Assembly: GCF_003577475.1 (NCBI RefSeq)
Contig: NZ_QPEP01000003.1
Span: 248,001-312,000 of the forward strand
Reading direction: 5' to 3'
Source of the DNA: Salinibius halmophilus
GTDB lineage: Bacteria; Pseudomonadota; Gammaproteobacteria; Pseudomonadales; Natronospirillaceae
DNA length: 64,000 nucleotides
The notes beneath the pieces are model-generated. The model saw only the letters and a program-made list of their open reading frames with translations. It had not been told where the DNA came from and searched no databases. Position numbers and translations under genes: made by a program. Shown here one piece after another: positions 17,125 through 27,032 of this stretch (positions are counted from its first letter, which is position 1; each line of letters starts with the position of its first letter).

Positions 17125-18009
17125 TTAGCTAATTTGTAGTGCCAGCTCAACAAAGGCCTGCTGAAACCGGTTAGGTTCACTGCCAGTGCGAGAGCCCAAA
17201 TGAATGTGCTTCTGAATGCCAACCTCACCCAAGCGCACAGTTTTAATTGGCAATGTTTGCGCATACTGCTCGGCCAACCACTGCGGCAGTGTTGCCACGC
17301 CTCGGTTCGAGGCCACCATCTGCAGCATCATCTCAGTCGCCTCGATTACTTTATGTTTTTTCGGGCTGCAGTTAGCAGGCAACAAAAATTGCTGAAAAAT
17401 ATCCAACCTTTCAGTCGCCACTGGATAGGTATAAAGCACTTCATTTGCTAGCTGGCTGGGTTCTATTTGCTCAAATTTAGCGAGTTCACTATCAACATGC
17501 ACTAACAGTACCTGTTCGTAGGCAAACACCGGTTCAAAGGCAATCCCCTCTTTTACAATAGGGTCTGGGGTTACCAAAATATCGATATCATGATTAAACA
17601 GTGCTGCCATGCCACCAAACTGGAACTGCTGCATCACATCAACGTCTACACCCGGCCATTGCGCTAAAAACGGGTTAACCACCTTCAGCAACCACTGATA
17701 ACAAGGGTGGCACTCCATCCCAATACGCAACGTGCCTTTATCGCCTTCGGCATACTGACTAAGTGTTTCATCAATGCGCTCAAGTTGTGGCAACAGTCGA
17801 TTGGCCTCTCGAAGCAAGTACTCACCAGCTTGAGTTAATTGCAGGCGCCTGCCTTCTTTTGTCCAAAGTGGTGTACCGCTAAGTAATTCCAACTTTTTAA
17901 TCGTATGACTCAATGCCGACTGAGTTAGATGCAACGCGGCCGCCGCTGCCGTCAACGACCCTTGTCGATCTACCTCGCGCAATATTTTTAAATGCATCCG
18001 CTCAATCAT
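17125..18009 (-). CDS. metR: LysR-family regulator MetR
   Basis: A 294-residue LysR regulator. The HTH (GSLTAAAAALHLTQSALSHT) is at about residues 17-36, and the effector domain begins GTLRIGMECHPCYQWL, which matches MetR's ECHxCxQWL. It is divergent from metE, as in enterics, where MetR with homocysteine activates metE. I chose the ATG at 18009 (MIERMHLK) by comparison with the E. coli start MIEVKHLK; an earlier in-frame ATG at 18039 is possible. Confidence 0.92.
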   Translation of the reverse strand: MIERMHLKILREVDRQGSLTAAAAALHLTQSALSHTIKKLELLSGTPLWTKEGRRLQLTQAGEYLLREANRLLPQLERIDETLSQYAEGDKGTLRIGMECHPCYQWLLKVVNPFLAQWPGVDVDVMQQFQFGGMAALFNHDIDILVTPDPIVKEGIAFEPVFAYEQVLLVHVDSELAKFEQIEPSQLANEVLYTYPVATERLDIFQQFLLPANCSPKKHKVIEATEMMLQMVASNRGVATLPQWLAEQYAQTLPIKTVRLGEVGIQKHIHLGSRTGSEPNRFQQAFVELALQIS

Positions 18010-18031
18010 GCCACTCATCCCATGAAATTTA

Positions 18032-18052
18032 TTAATCATTTAATGAGATTAA
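18032..18052. promoter_or_regulatory. candidate MetR operator
   Basis: TTAATC and GATTAA form an inverted repeat around 9 bases in the metR-metE intergenic region, upstream of both genes. LysR sites are usually short interrupted dyads of this kind. The assignment to MetR is inference from position. Confidence 0.4.
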
Positions 18053-18117
18053 ACCATTATTCATCATGAGTCAGCTTGATTAATCTCTACGCCATCAAAT
18101 ATCTGACAGAGCCCAAC

Positions 18118-18173
18118 GGTGGGTGTCCCGGTTAATGGTGGGTGTCCTAGTTAACGATGGGTGTCCCGATAAG
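18118..18173 (+). repeat. three tandem copies of the GGGTGTCC repeat in the metE leader
   Basis: Units at 18118-18136, 18137-18155 and 18156-18173 share TGGGTGTCC followed by a GTTAA-like end. They lie between the MetR operator region and the metE ribosome-binding site, so they are probably transcribed. The same sequence is dispersed around 36.7 kb and 59.9-63.7 kb. Confidence 0.8.
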
Positions 18174-18194
18174 TTCTACAGAAGGATTATTAGC

Positions 18195-20471
18195 ATGGCA
18201 GTGACACATAATTTGGGGTTTCCGCGCATTGGCGCGAAGCGCGAGCTGAAGTTTGCCCAAGAATCATTTTGGAAAGGTCAGCAATCAGCCGAAGCCTTGT
18301 TGGGCGTTGCGAAAGAGATTTGCGCGCAAAACTGGGCATTGCAAGCTTCGCTTAACTTCGCGCCAGTGGGCGACTTTAGCCTCTACGACCAAGTGCTCGA
18401 TATGAGTTTCACCCTTGGTCATGTTCCAGAGCGTGTGGCGAATCTAGACGGCGCCGAGCTCGACCAATACTTCCGTGTTGCACGTGGCCGGTCAGCCATC
18501 GACACCGATTGCCATTGCGTACACGCCGGTGAAATGACCAAGTGGTTCGACACCAACTACCACTACATTGTGCCAGAGGTCAGCGCGAGCACCGAGTTCA
18601 GTCTTAATGCCGAGCGCCTACTAACCCAGCTAAACGAAGCCAAAGGCATCAATGCTAAACCAGTGATCATTGGCCCAGTCACCTACCTTTGGCTGTGCAA
18701 AGAAAAAGACCAAAGCAATCGCCTCGACCTATTGGAAAAGCTATTGCCCGTGTACAGCCAGTTGTTAGAGCAACTTGCCGAAGCCGGGGCCGAGTGGGTA
18801 CAAGTGGATGAGCCAGCACTCGTCACCGAGCTAGACAGCGCTTGGAAGACAGCGTTCGATCATGCCTACCACACCTTAAAAGCTAACCGCCCGAAATTAT
18901 TAGTGACCACCTATTTCGGTACACTTGGTGATAACCTACAACTGGCCTGCAACCTGCCAGTGGCTGGGTTACATGTGGATGCCGTGCGGGGTGCTAGTGA
19001 ACTAACGCAAGTGGTCGATTGGCTGCCAAGCCACAAGGTACTATCGGTAGGCATTATTAATGGCCGCAACATTTGGAAAACCGACCTAGCCCAAGCGCTG
19101 GATACCCTAGAGCCTATTGCCCACCGCCTTAAAGAAAGACTATGGATTGCACCGTCTTGCTCGCTACTGCATGTGCCGGTGGACTTAGATAGCGAAACCG
19201 ACTTCGACCCAGAAGTGTTCCAATGGCTCGCGTTCGCCAAACAGAAATTAGCGGAGCTTGCTGTACTTGGGCAGGCACTGAACAACGGGCGGGATAGTGT
19301 TAGGGAAGCTCTAGCGAGCAATCAACAAGCGATTACCAGCCGTAAACAGTCTACCCGTGTACACAACCCAGCGGTCAAAGCAGCGTTGGCAGGCATTACC
19401 CCAGAGCTTGGCAAGCGCCAGAGCCATTATCCAATCCGAGCAAGTAAACAAGCCAAAACACTTAACTTGCCAGCCTTTCCAACCACTACCATAGGCTCGT
19501 TTCCGCAAACACCAGAGATTCGCCAAGCCCGGCTGGCGTATAAAAAACAAACACTGAGCACAGCCGACTACGAAGCAAAAATGAAGGCTGAAATTGAGCG
19601 CTCCATTCGCCAACAAGAAGCACTAGGCATAGATGTGCTGGTACACGGCGAGGCTGAGCGCAATGATATGGTGGAGTACTTTGGTGAACAGCTAGAAGGC
19701 TACGTATTTAGCAAATTTGGCTGGGTGCAATCTTATGGCTCGCGCTGTGTAAAACCGCCTATCCTCTTTGGCGACATTAGCCGCCCGCACGCTATGACGC
19801 TAGACTGGATTAACTATGCCCAATCACTCACCAGCAAACCAATGAAAGGCATGCTCACGGGCCCGGTCACTATTTTGAACTGGTCATTTGTGCGCGATGA
19901 CCAACCTCGCAAAAACACCTGCTTGCAACTGGCGTTAGCCATTCGCCAAGAGGTGCAAGACCTCGAAACAGCTGGAGTAAACATTATTCAAATTGATGAA
20001 GCGGCCCTGCGCGAAGGGTTGCCACTGCGCCAGAGTGAGTGGCAAGCCTACCTAGATTGGGCCGTTGAATGTTTCAGAATCACGGCCAATGGTGTGCGCG
20101 ATGAAACCCAAATTCACACCCACATGTGCTACTCGGAGTTTAACGACATTATAGAAGCCATTGCTCATATGGATGCCGACGTGATCACCATTGAAACGTC
20201 GCGCTCAGACATGGAATTGCTCGATGTATTTGAGCAGTTTGAGTACCCAAATGAAATTGGCCCTGGTGTATACGACATTCACTCGCCAAACATTCCAAGC
20301 GAAGCGCAAATACTCACCCTAATGCGCAAAGCAGCTGAGCGCATTCCCGCCGAGCGCTTATGGGTTAACCCAGACTGCGGCCTAAAAACCCGGCAATGGG
20401 AAGAAGTGCTGCCAGCACTAGAAAACATGGTGGCGGCCGCCCAAAAACTGCGCCAGCAGCTGGCAAGTTAA
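18195..20471 (+). CDS. metE: cobalamin-independent methionine synthase
   Basis: A 758-residue enzyme that transfers a methyl group from 5-methyltetrahydropteroyltri-glutamate to homocysteine. The start [20 protein letters not shown] is the standard MetE N-terminus; AAGGA lies 8 bases upstream of ATG 18195, so the longer frame is rejected. The C-terminal zinc and homocysteine site is visible in HTHMCYSEF and NPDCGLKTR. Length is normal. It is divergent from metR, which probably activates it, and its leader carries three tandem short repeats. Confidence 0.97.
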   Translation: MAVTHNLGFPRIGAKRELKFAQESFWKGQQSAEALLGVAKEICAQNWALQASLNFAPVGDFSLYDQVLDMSFTLGHVPERVANLDGAELDQYFRVARGRSAIDTDCHCVHAGEMTKWFDTNYHYIVPEVSASTEFSLNAERLLTQLNEAKGINAKPVIIGPVTYLWLCKEKDQSNRLDLLEKLLPVYSQLLEQLAEAGAEWVQVDEPALVTELDSAWKTAFDHAYHTLKANRPKLLVTTYFGTLGDNLQLACNLPVAGLHVDAVRGASELTQVVDWLPSHKVLSVGIINGRNIWKTDLAQALDTLEPIAHRLKERLWIAPSCSLLHVPVDLDSETDFDPEVFQWLAFAKQKLAELAVLGQALNNGRDSVREALASNQQAITSRKQSTRVHNPAVKAALAGITPELGKRQSHYPIRASKQAKTLNLPAFPTTTIGSFPQTPEIRQARLAYKKQTLSTADYEAKMKAEIERSIRQQEALGIDVLVHGEAERNDMVEYFGEQLEGYVFSKFGWVQSYGSRCVKPPILFGDISRPHAMTLDWINYAQSLTSKPMKGMLTGPVTILNWSFVRDDQPRKNTCLQLALAIRQEVQDLETAGVNIIQIDEAALREGLPLRQSEWQAYLDWAVECFRITANGVRDETQIHTHMCYSEFNDIIEAIAHMDADVITIETSRSDMELLDVFEQFEYPNEIGPGVYDIHSPNIPSEAQILTLMRKAAERIPAERLWVNPDCGLKTRQWEEVLPALENMVAAAQKLRQQLAS

Positions 20472-20485
20472 TGCCTTTGGGCGCC

Positions 20486-21838
20486 CTACTCTGGGGTGCC
20501 CAACAATACTTTTGAAGGCCTAAACGCAGCAAAAAATCCTATGGCAATCAGCAGTGCTATGCCCTCAGCAATGGGCATGGCAATCACGAATGGTACCGCT
20601 GGCACAAAAAAGTATAAACCGAGCAAACCGGTGACTGGCAGAATAAGCGAACGGCTAATTGCGATGACCGCCGACGGCCCGGCTTTATGTAGCGCGGTTA
20701 AGTAGGAAGTGATAATCATGGTCACGCCATTTACCGCAAACACTGGCCAAATGAGCCAGATGAGCTCGCTAGCAAACTCAGCGATATGCTTCTCTTCCTC
20801 TTGTAGGAATGCGAACACCAATAAATCAGTTTGACTTAACAGCGCAGCGATGATGGCAACAGCAATCATCAACGCAATAACTAGCGTGGTTTTTAAATAC
20901 TGCTCAATGCGCTCGCGGTTTTTGGCACCATAGTTTTGGCTAATAAACACCCCACTGGTATCACCAATGGAAAACACCAGCATCATGCCAATCACCAAAA
21001 TGTAATTCAGCACAGTAATCGCCGCCACGCCCTCTACGCCATAGCGCGTGATAAATAGCCAGTTCAGCACCAAGGCAATAATAGAACCCGACACCTCGTT
21101 GATAAACTCACTTAAGCCATTAAATGCCGACTGAAACAGCTCACGCCAATTCGATTGCTTAGGTGAAAAATGTAAATGGCGCTCTTTGAAAAACAGGTAG
21201 CTCAGCAGAATAAACATCGGCAGGGCTTGCGAAATCCCCGTTGCCCAAGCCGCCCCAGCAATACCCCAGCCAAGTAGCGCGATAAACACATAATCGAGCA
21301 CAATATTTATTAGCGCCCCAATCGCCAAAGCAGCGGCAGCGAGACCAGGGTAGCCATCTACGCGCACAAAGAAGTACAACACCACAGTCATTAACTGGGT
21401 CCATACAAATGCCATGGCAATACGCCAATAAGTTTGCATTAGTGGTAACACTTCCTCGTTACCCCCTAATGCTCGCAGCATGAAGCCTTCTGCGAAATAA
21501 GCACCAGCGGTTACCAACGCCGCCAGCACCATGACTGCCATCACGGTTTTCGAAAAAATAGCACTTGCCGCAGCAGTATTCCCCTCGCCAATATACTTGC
21601 CCGCACGTACCGAGCCACCCATGGTGAGCATAAAGGTGGTACCAAATAACAAGCCAAAAAATGGGATTATTAGGTTCACCGCCGCCAGCGCATTACCACC
21701 GACATAGTTACCAATAAAAATGCCATCAACAATATTGGCAGTCGACATCGCCAATAGGCCCAGCAACGAAGGCAGCCAAAAGCGGAAAAAAGTAGGCAAA
21801 ATTGCGCTTTCTAGCGCATGATTCGTACGAGTTGTCAT
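20486..21838 (-). CDS. MATE-family efflux transporter
   Basis: A 450-residue protein with 12 predicted membrane helices. The repeated MATE features are visible in the first helices (PTFFRFWLPSLLGLLAMSTA, NIVDGIFIGNYVGGNALAAV) and in the second half (SGVFISQNYGAKNRERIEQY). These are sodium- or proton-coupled exporters of drugs and metabolites; the substrate is unknown. The gene converges on metE, with 14 bases between stops. Confidence 0.92.
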   Translation of the reverse strand: MTTRTNHALESAILPTFFRFWLPSLLGLLAMSTANIVDGIFIGNYVGGNALAAVNLIIPFFGLLFGTTFMLTMGGSVRAGKYIGEGNTAAASAIFSKTVMAVMVLAALVTAGAYFAEGFMLRALGGNEEVLPLMQTYWRIAMAFVWTQLMTVVLYFFVRVDGYPGLAAAALAIGALINIVLDYVFIALLGWGIAGAAWATGISQALPMFILLSYLFFKERHLHFSPKQSNWRELFQSAFNGLSEFINEVSGSIIALVLNWLFITRYGVEGVAAITVLNYILVIGMMLVFSIGDTSGVFISQNYGAKNRERIEQYLKTTLVIALMIAVAIIAALLSQTDLLVFAFLQEEEKHIAEFASELIWLIWPVFAVNGVTMIITSYLTALHKAGPSAVIAISRSLILPVTGLLGLYFFVPAVPFVIAMPIAEGIALLIAIGFFAAFRPSKVLLGTPE

Positions 21839-21957
21839 AATGGGTAGTCCATAGCAAAAGCCGACCTATTGTAGTCGCAAAACATGAACGTAGGGGGGCT
21901 TACCTAATAAGATTGAAATCGTTACAGTGTACGCACAAGGATACAAGGAATTTTAAA

Positions 21958-23058
21958 ATGAAAGGAATAGTGGCAGCCACGTTGATTCTGGCATGCAGCG
22001 CCTCGAGCGAAGTACTATTTAGCGACAACTTCGACAACACACCCGACTGGACCAGTGGTATGCGCGATGGCGATGACGTTGCCATCCCGCGAGGCTGGAA
22101 CGATGCCTACGATGGCGCCTCCATGTACCCCGCCAGCGAAGGTGGCCGTGATTCTCTAGAAATACTAGCCGAACATAGTGATAAAGCGCGTGGCAACACG
22201 GGTAAATCATTGGTTGCCTACCGCGAGTCATACACTCCTCCCTCTGGCTGGGCACAATTTAATTCCGATGGCATTTTGGCCAAGCATATCGAAGGCAAAC
22301 CCACCCAGCTTTATGTTGAGTTTTGGCTGCGCTTTGGTGATACCTTTACAATGCCAGGGGGTGGCTATAGCAAGTTGTTTCGTATTAAGCACAGCAGCGA
22401 CCCAGCCAATCCTTGGCAAAACTTTTTACAGGGGGGCAATGGCCCATCATTGATTTGGATGTACTCAAATGGCGAAGAATATGGTCAGCGTAATATGATT
22501 GCGCTGCGTGGCGACCCCGTTCAAGACGATGAAGGGAAATCGTACTACTACCTCAACAGCTCTGACATCCCAGACGCGCATCGCCGCTCACATCGTGGTG
22601 ACTTCTCTTTTAACTTTGCCAATAATTTAAAAGGCGAAGGCGTGAACAACCAAGATCCACTACTGGTCGACCAATTAAACGGTGGCTTGATTCTTGACGA
22701 CCCAGACGAAATTGTTACCCACGAACAAGTATTTGGTAAGCGCGGCACTTGGAACAAAATTGCCTTCTTCGTCAAAATGAACTCTGCGCCAGGCGCCACC
22801 GACGGCGTGTTAATGCAGTGGCTTAACGATACCCTCATACTGAACATGCAAACCATTCCATGGCACCGCTTTAACGATGAAATTGAAGGCATGCCATACT
22901 GGAACAAGGTGCTCTTTGGTGGCAATGACTACTATCAAACCTACCCAAACGAGCAACGCTTCGAAGACTGGTATGCCTTCGACGATGTCGTCATTCGCTC
23001 AAGTATTCCAACCCAACCTTTAGCACCGACAAACTTTCAAGTGGAGGCTTTGCAATGA
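21958..23058 (+). CDS. secreted concanavalin-like polysaccharide-binding or lyase protein
   Basis: A 366-residue protein with a signal peptide (MKGIVAATLILACSASS). The body looks like a jelly-roll sandwich: FSDNFDNTPDWTSGM at the start, LYVEFWLRFGDTFTMPGGG, KIAFFVKMNSAPG, and RFEDWYAFDDVVIRSS at the end, as in polysaccharide lyases and lectin-type glucanases. No catalytic residues can be assigned. The C-terminus ends PLAPTNFQVEALQ, nearly the tail of the next protein. AAGGA precedes ATG 21958. It overlaps the next gene by four bases. Confidence 0.72.
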   Translation: MKGIVAATLILACSASSEVLFSDNFDNTPDWTSGMRDGDDVAIPRGWNDAYDGASMYPASEGGRDSLEILAEHSDKARGNTGKSLVAYRESYTPPSGWAQFNSDGILAKHIEGKPTQLYVEFWLRFGDTFTMPGGGYSKLFRIKHSSDPANPWQNFLQGGNGPSLIWMYSNGEEYGQRNMIALRGDPVQDDEGKSYYYLNSSDIPDAHRRSHRGDFSFNFANNLKGEGVNNQDPLLVDQLNGGLILDDPDEIVTHEQVFGKRGTWNKIAFFVKMNSAPGATDGVLMQWLNDTLILNMQTIPWHRFNDEIEGMPYWNKVLFGGNDYYQTYPNEQRFEDWYAFDDVVIRSSIPTQPLAPTNFQVEALQ

Positions 23059-24953
23059 TGCTTCGCGTCTTACTGTTATCCCTAATAACTTGCGCAGCCC
23101 TTGCAAACCCAAGGCTTGCCTTTACCGACTTAGTACACGGCCCACAATCAGGCCTAAATGACGGCCTTGGAGAGGGCGCAATTGTTACGCTTTGGGGGCA
23201 CATGCTAGGCGATGAAGTAGGCCAAGTTGAACTCATCACCAGCGACGGTTCAGTGCATACCGCAGCCCACATTTATTATTGGACACGCGCGACTGGTGAG
23301 CTGCCAGGTGGGCCAGCTGAGCTTTGGTCATCACACCGGTTATACGAAGTGGCATTTTCACTACCAAGCAGCCTGCCAAATGGCGAAGTAAGTATTCGCT
23401 TATTGGATGCCAAGGGAAACAAAAGCGCCAACACCCTTCCCTTCACTGTGCAGCCTGGAAACATTTACCACGTTAAAACTGGCGGTGATAATGAGGGAAC
23501 CGGCAGCTTTGACGACCCTTGGCAGGTGATTAACGGCCAAACTTATGGCAAAAAAGCTGCCGGCAATGGCGGTAATGGCGGCGTTAAACCTGGTGATATT
23601 GTTTATTCACATGGGGTGGTAGAAGTTCAAGAAGAACACCCATTAACGGGGGGCTCATCCGCCGGTGCCGGTTTGTGGCTGGTTAACTTAAAAGGCACAG
23701 CAGATAATCAAATTGCATTTGCTAGTTACCCAAATACCCAAGCAGTTGCATCTGGCTGGCGCGTTGGGGTGAAGTTTTACCTAACCGAAGGCGTGGTCAT
23801 TTCTAAATACAAAGCGCTAGCCGGCAACTTGCCAGAGCCTATGGTGGGCACGCCCTATGTATCACCTAATAGCGCCTCATCCGTTACCATGATTGGTACG
23901 AATCGCTGGGGGCGAGCCGTAGGAAATTATCTCGCCGAGCGCGAGGGCATGTGCGCCAATGGTTGGTCTGGTGCCTTTGTAAGCGGTGGCAATTCTGCTG
24001 AAGGGTTTCGTGCGCTGGGTAACCATATTGTTGATATTGGCTGTGACCAAACCTCACACTTTCACCACACTACCTACTTTTCTATTCGCGACGAAGCCCA
24101 CGAAGGCGACCCCATAGACGGCTGGGAGTTTGCTTGGAACCACTTAGCCGACAACAAAGCCAAGTTTGGCATTCACTTTTATGATCAAAACGAGAAAGGC
24201 ACCTGCCGCAGTTTTAAACCTGGCGCCAAACTTTCTGCTCACAATAACTACATTATTAACCAAAAAGGCTCGGCCATTAACATTCACAACTATGGCAGGG
24301 GTACGACAATAAACGGCCAAAAAGTCACCATTCCGTGCTGGCAAGTAGATGTAGAGGTGTACCAGAACATTATTGTTAACTCAGGCTTAGGACCAGTGGC
24401 AGAGCTGAACAATGGTGTTTCACCCTACGGCATTACCCTTGGTGGTGCCATGGTGGGGCACTTCGAAGTGTTCAACAACCTTGTTTACCGGGTATCAGAG
24501 CCGTCTTCACGCTCATACGATCGTGGTGGGTACATTCAAAACGTTCCCCCAACCCTACTGGCTATGGGGAGCTTTACCCCGGGTGATATTACCTTTGATG
24601 CCTTTAACAACCTAATGGTTGCCGATTATCCAATGGAAATGGTGCGCGTAGGTCAGCCCGAGTACACCACCATTGAACACAACCTGTGGTACAACACCAC
24701 GATGAACGATTGGACCGACGCTGAGCGGGAGGAGTACCTAGCGAACACCCAAAACGGCTTGGTCACCGAACCACAACTAGCCAACAACTTGCCCACCCAT
24801 TTGTCACCAGTTTGGAACCAAGGGCGCAGTGACCCTAGAGTGCAGTTTGGCTACTTTGGTAATCGCGCTAGCGAACCATATATTGGCCCACTGGCAATAC
24901 CAGACCAATCGCCCCAAGCACCTAGTAATTTCACTGCTGAGCGCTTGCAGTAG
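23055..24953 (+). CDS. secreted right-handed beta-helix protein with N-terminal IPT-like domain
   Basis: A 632-residue protein with a signal peptide (MMLRVLLLSLITCAALA). Residues about 20-135 resemble an IPT/TIG domain (EGAIVTLWGHMLGDEVGQVE). From about 140 onward, repeated short strands with Asn ladders (NYLAEREGMCANGW, NNYIINQKGSAINIHNYGRG, FEVFNNLVYRV, FDAFNNLMVAD) indicate a parallel beta-helix, a fold common in polysaccharide lyases. It ends QAPSNFTAERLQ. It is coupled to the preceding gene by ATGA, so the two probably act on the same extracellular glycan. The substrate is unknown. Confidence 0.72.
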   Translation: MMLRVLLLSLITCAALANPRLAFTDLVHGPQSGLNDGLGEGAIVTLWGHMLGDEVGQVELITSDGSVHTAAHIYYWTRATGELPGGPAELWSSHRLYEVAFSLPSSLPNGEVSIRLLDAKGNKSANTLPFTVQPGNIYHVKTGGDNEGTGSFDDPWQVINGQTYGKKAAGNGGNGGVKPGDIVYSHGVVEVQEEHPLTGGSSAGAGLWLVNLKGTADNQIAFASYPNTQAVASGWRVGVKFYLTEGVVISKYKALAGNLPEPMVGTPYVSPNSASSVTMIGTNRWGRAVGNYLAEREGMCANGWSGAFVSGGNSAEGFRALGNHIVDIGCDQTSHFHHTTYFSIRDEAHEGDPIDGWEFAWNHLADNKAKFGIHFYDQNEKGTCRSFKPGAKLSAHNNYIINQKGSAINIHNYGRGTTINGQKVTIPCWQVDVEVYQNIIVNSGLGPVAELNNGVSPYGITLGGAMVGHFEVFNNLVYRVSEPSSRSYDRGGYIQNVPPTLLAMGSFTPGDITFDAFNNLMVADYPMEMVRVGQPEYTTIEHNLWYNTTMNDWTDAEREEYLANTQNGLVTEPQLANNLPTHLSPVWNQGRSDPRVQFGYFGNRASEPYIGPLAIPDQSPQAPSNFTAERLQ

Positions 24954-24956
24954 GCA

Positions 24957-24986
24957 TAAAAAAACCCACCAAACGGTGGGTTTTTT
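24957..24986. terminator. bidirectional Rho-independent terminator
   Basis: AAAAACCCACC and GGTGGGTTTTT form a stem around an AAAC loop, with T runs on both strands, in the 36 bases between two convergent genes. Confidence 0.88.
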
Positions 24987-24989
24987 AAT

Positions 24990-26852
24990 CTAGCTAAAGC
25001 TTGGTCGGTATTTTACGTTCTGCGCTTCTAAGCGGTCGAGCTGATATGGCAAGCGAGCGCGGAAGTCATCCCAGTCTTTGCTATGGCTCCAAGCCGTTTC
25101 TGCCTGGGCAAGCAAACGTGGGAACAATAGGTAGTCGATTTGGTCGCCGTTCTCTACCCCTTCACACCACAACTGCGATTGCACACCGCGAATTCGTGCG
25201 GCACCTTCAGCGGTCAGCTCACCACTAATTGGCTCGTAGTCGTAACAGGTTTTCAGGTTTAAATAACCAGCCCATAATACACCGAACTCGTCGATGTCAT
25301 TGCTCCAAGCCAAATCAAAATAGGTATATTGTGCTGGGCACATAATAGCGAAGTAGCCTTTATTTGCCGCTTTTATACCTGCCTCTACCCCACGCCAAGA
25401 GCATAGCGTGGCATCTTTGTCGAGCTTGTCACCTTCAATGGCTTCTTCCCAACCAACAAGTTGTTTGCCTTGCTTGCGCAAATGCGCCTGCAAGTGATGC
25501 AACAACACACCCTGCAAGTCACGAACCGAATCTAGCCCTTTTTCTTTTGCCATGGCCAAACAAGCTGGTGATTTTTCCCACACGCCAGGTGCTACTTCAT
25601 CAGCACCAATATGAATAAACGGCCCAGGGAATAGCTCAGCCACTTCATCAAAAATGGTTTCTAGCACGTCATAAGTGGCTGGCAACGCTGGGTTAAGCGT
25701 GTTATCGCGGTACTGCTGAATGGATACATAATCAGACGTATCATCAGGCTCCACTAATAAATCTGGCAGTGACTTAATCAACGCGCGGGCATGCCCTGGA
25801 ATATCAATTTCTGGAATCACCATGATGTTGCGCTCGGCGGCAAAGGCCAATACTTCACGCACATCGTCCTTAGTGAAATAGCCACCATAGCGCTTGTGCC
25901 CTGAGTTAAACTGCGACTCCAACACTTCGTCTTCACCACGCCAAGCACCAATGTCGGTAAGCTGTGGATAGGCATCAATTTCTAAGCGCCAGCCTTCGTC
26001 ATCAGTTAAGTGCCAGTGGAAGCGGTTTAGTTTCAGCCAAGTCATTTGCTCAAGCAATTTTTTGATCGTGTCGACACCATGAAAATGACGTGAGCAGTCC
26101 AGCATTTGCCCACGGTAGCCAAACCGTGGCGCGTCGGTAATGGTTTGGCAAGCAAGGGTTTCACTCTGCTGCGCAAGCTGAGCTAGCGACACAAGCGCGT
26201 ACAGTTCACCTGCTGGCGAGCCTGCCGATACAGTAACCAGAGAGGCGTCGATGTTTAGCACATAAGCTTCATCGGCAAGCGATTCATCGCGAACAAAAAC
26301 AATATTCGGCTCGCTGCTAACATGTACATCAAAATACTGCTCTAGCCAATTAGTAGCTTGGTTTTTTTCTTGCACTAACCAGGCGACTGGCAGAGTAAAA
26401 GTACCGGATTGCAACGCAACCGACTTCGGCGCTGGAACAATACCGACTTGTGCTTCCGCCAGCTCAACAACCAAATCATTTACTGGGTCTTTTTGTGCCG
26501 ACTCTTGAGTTAGGTTGTGCGCCACACGCGGCACATCAAAAGTTTGCTCACCTTGGCGAATATAGCCGCCGATTGGCATTTCGAGCACATTGAACATGCG
26601 AGCAGTTTTGCCATGTAGCTCAAAGCGCCATTGTTCGCCTGGGTAAACAGGTTCATCACGAGTAAAGCGGCAATGAGAGCCAGCTTGGCTTATAAAAGTG
26701 GCACCGGTTGCCGAATGCATCTCGCGCGGCAAATCAACAGCAAACACAAAGTCTTGCAGAGTTACCTCCGACAAGTTGCGTACAATGAGCGCAACTTTAA
26801 AGTCACCATCCACATTGTTAACGTAATCCAACTCAAGCTCAAAAAGTGCCAT
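24990..26852 (-). CDS. beta-N-acetylhexosaminidase (GH20), cytoplasmic
   Basis: A 620-residue GH20 enzyme that removes terminal GlcNAc or GalNAc, for example from chitobiose. The catalytic Asp-Glu pair is D418-E419 in HIGADEVAPGVW; RFHWHLTDDEGW and IDIPGHARA are other GH20 signatures. An N-terminal beta domain precedes the barrel. There is no signal peptide, so it acts on imported oligosaccharides. I chose the second ATG (26852), because AAGGA is 6 bases before it and abuts the first ATG. No chitinase or PTS is adjacent. Confidence 0.93.
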   Translation of the reverse strand: MALFELELDYVNNVDGDFKVALIVRNLSEVTLQDFVFAVDLPREMHSATGATFISQAGSHCRFTRDEPVYPGEQWRFELHGKTARMFNVLEMPIGGYIRQGEQTFDVPRVAHNLTQESAQKDPVNDLVVELAEAQVGIVPAPKSVALQSGTFTLPVAWLVQEKNQATNWLEQYFDVHVSSEPNIVFVRDESLADEAYVLNIDASLVTVSAGSPAGELYALVSLAQLAQQSETLACQTITDAPRFGYRGQMLDCSRHFHGVDTIKKLLEQMTWLKLNRFHWHLTDDEGWRLEIDAYPQLTDIGAWRGEDEVLESQFNSGHKRYGGYFTKDDVREVLAFAAERNIMVIPEIDIPGHARALIKSLPDLLVEPDDTSDYVSIQQYRDNTLNPALPATYDVLETIFDEVAELFPGPFIHIGADEVAPGVWEKSPACLAMAKEKGLDSVRDLQGVLLHHLQAHLRKQGKQLVGWEEAIEGDKLDKDATLCSWRGVEAGIKAANKGYFAIMCPAQYTYFDLAWSNDIDEFGVLWAGYLNLKTCYDYEPISGELTAEGAARIRGVQSQLWCEGVENGDQIDYLLFPRLLAQAETAWSHSKDWDDFRARLPYQLDRLEAQNVKYRPSFS

Positions 26853-26988
26853 ATACATTCCTTACTTCGCAGCCAGTGCCTAGTTTTTATAATATGATAT
26901 GACGCTAAGGTTGCATAACTTGCAAGCGGTTGCAAAGCATAGAAGATTAATAATGCTCAAGTGGCATAACGCTGTGATCAGAATTCAC

Positions 26989-27014
26989 AAAAAAGCCCTC
27001 CGAAGAGGGCTTTT
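26989..27014 (-). terminator. Rho-independent terminator after the 1256-residue protein gene
   Basis: On the reverse strand AAAAGCCCTC and GAGGGCTTTT form a stem around a short TTCG-like loop, followed by a T run. It is 19 bases past the stop codon. Confidence 0.85.
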
Positions 27015-27032
27015 GCTCAATGACGCTACTGG

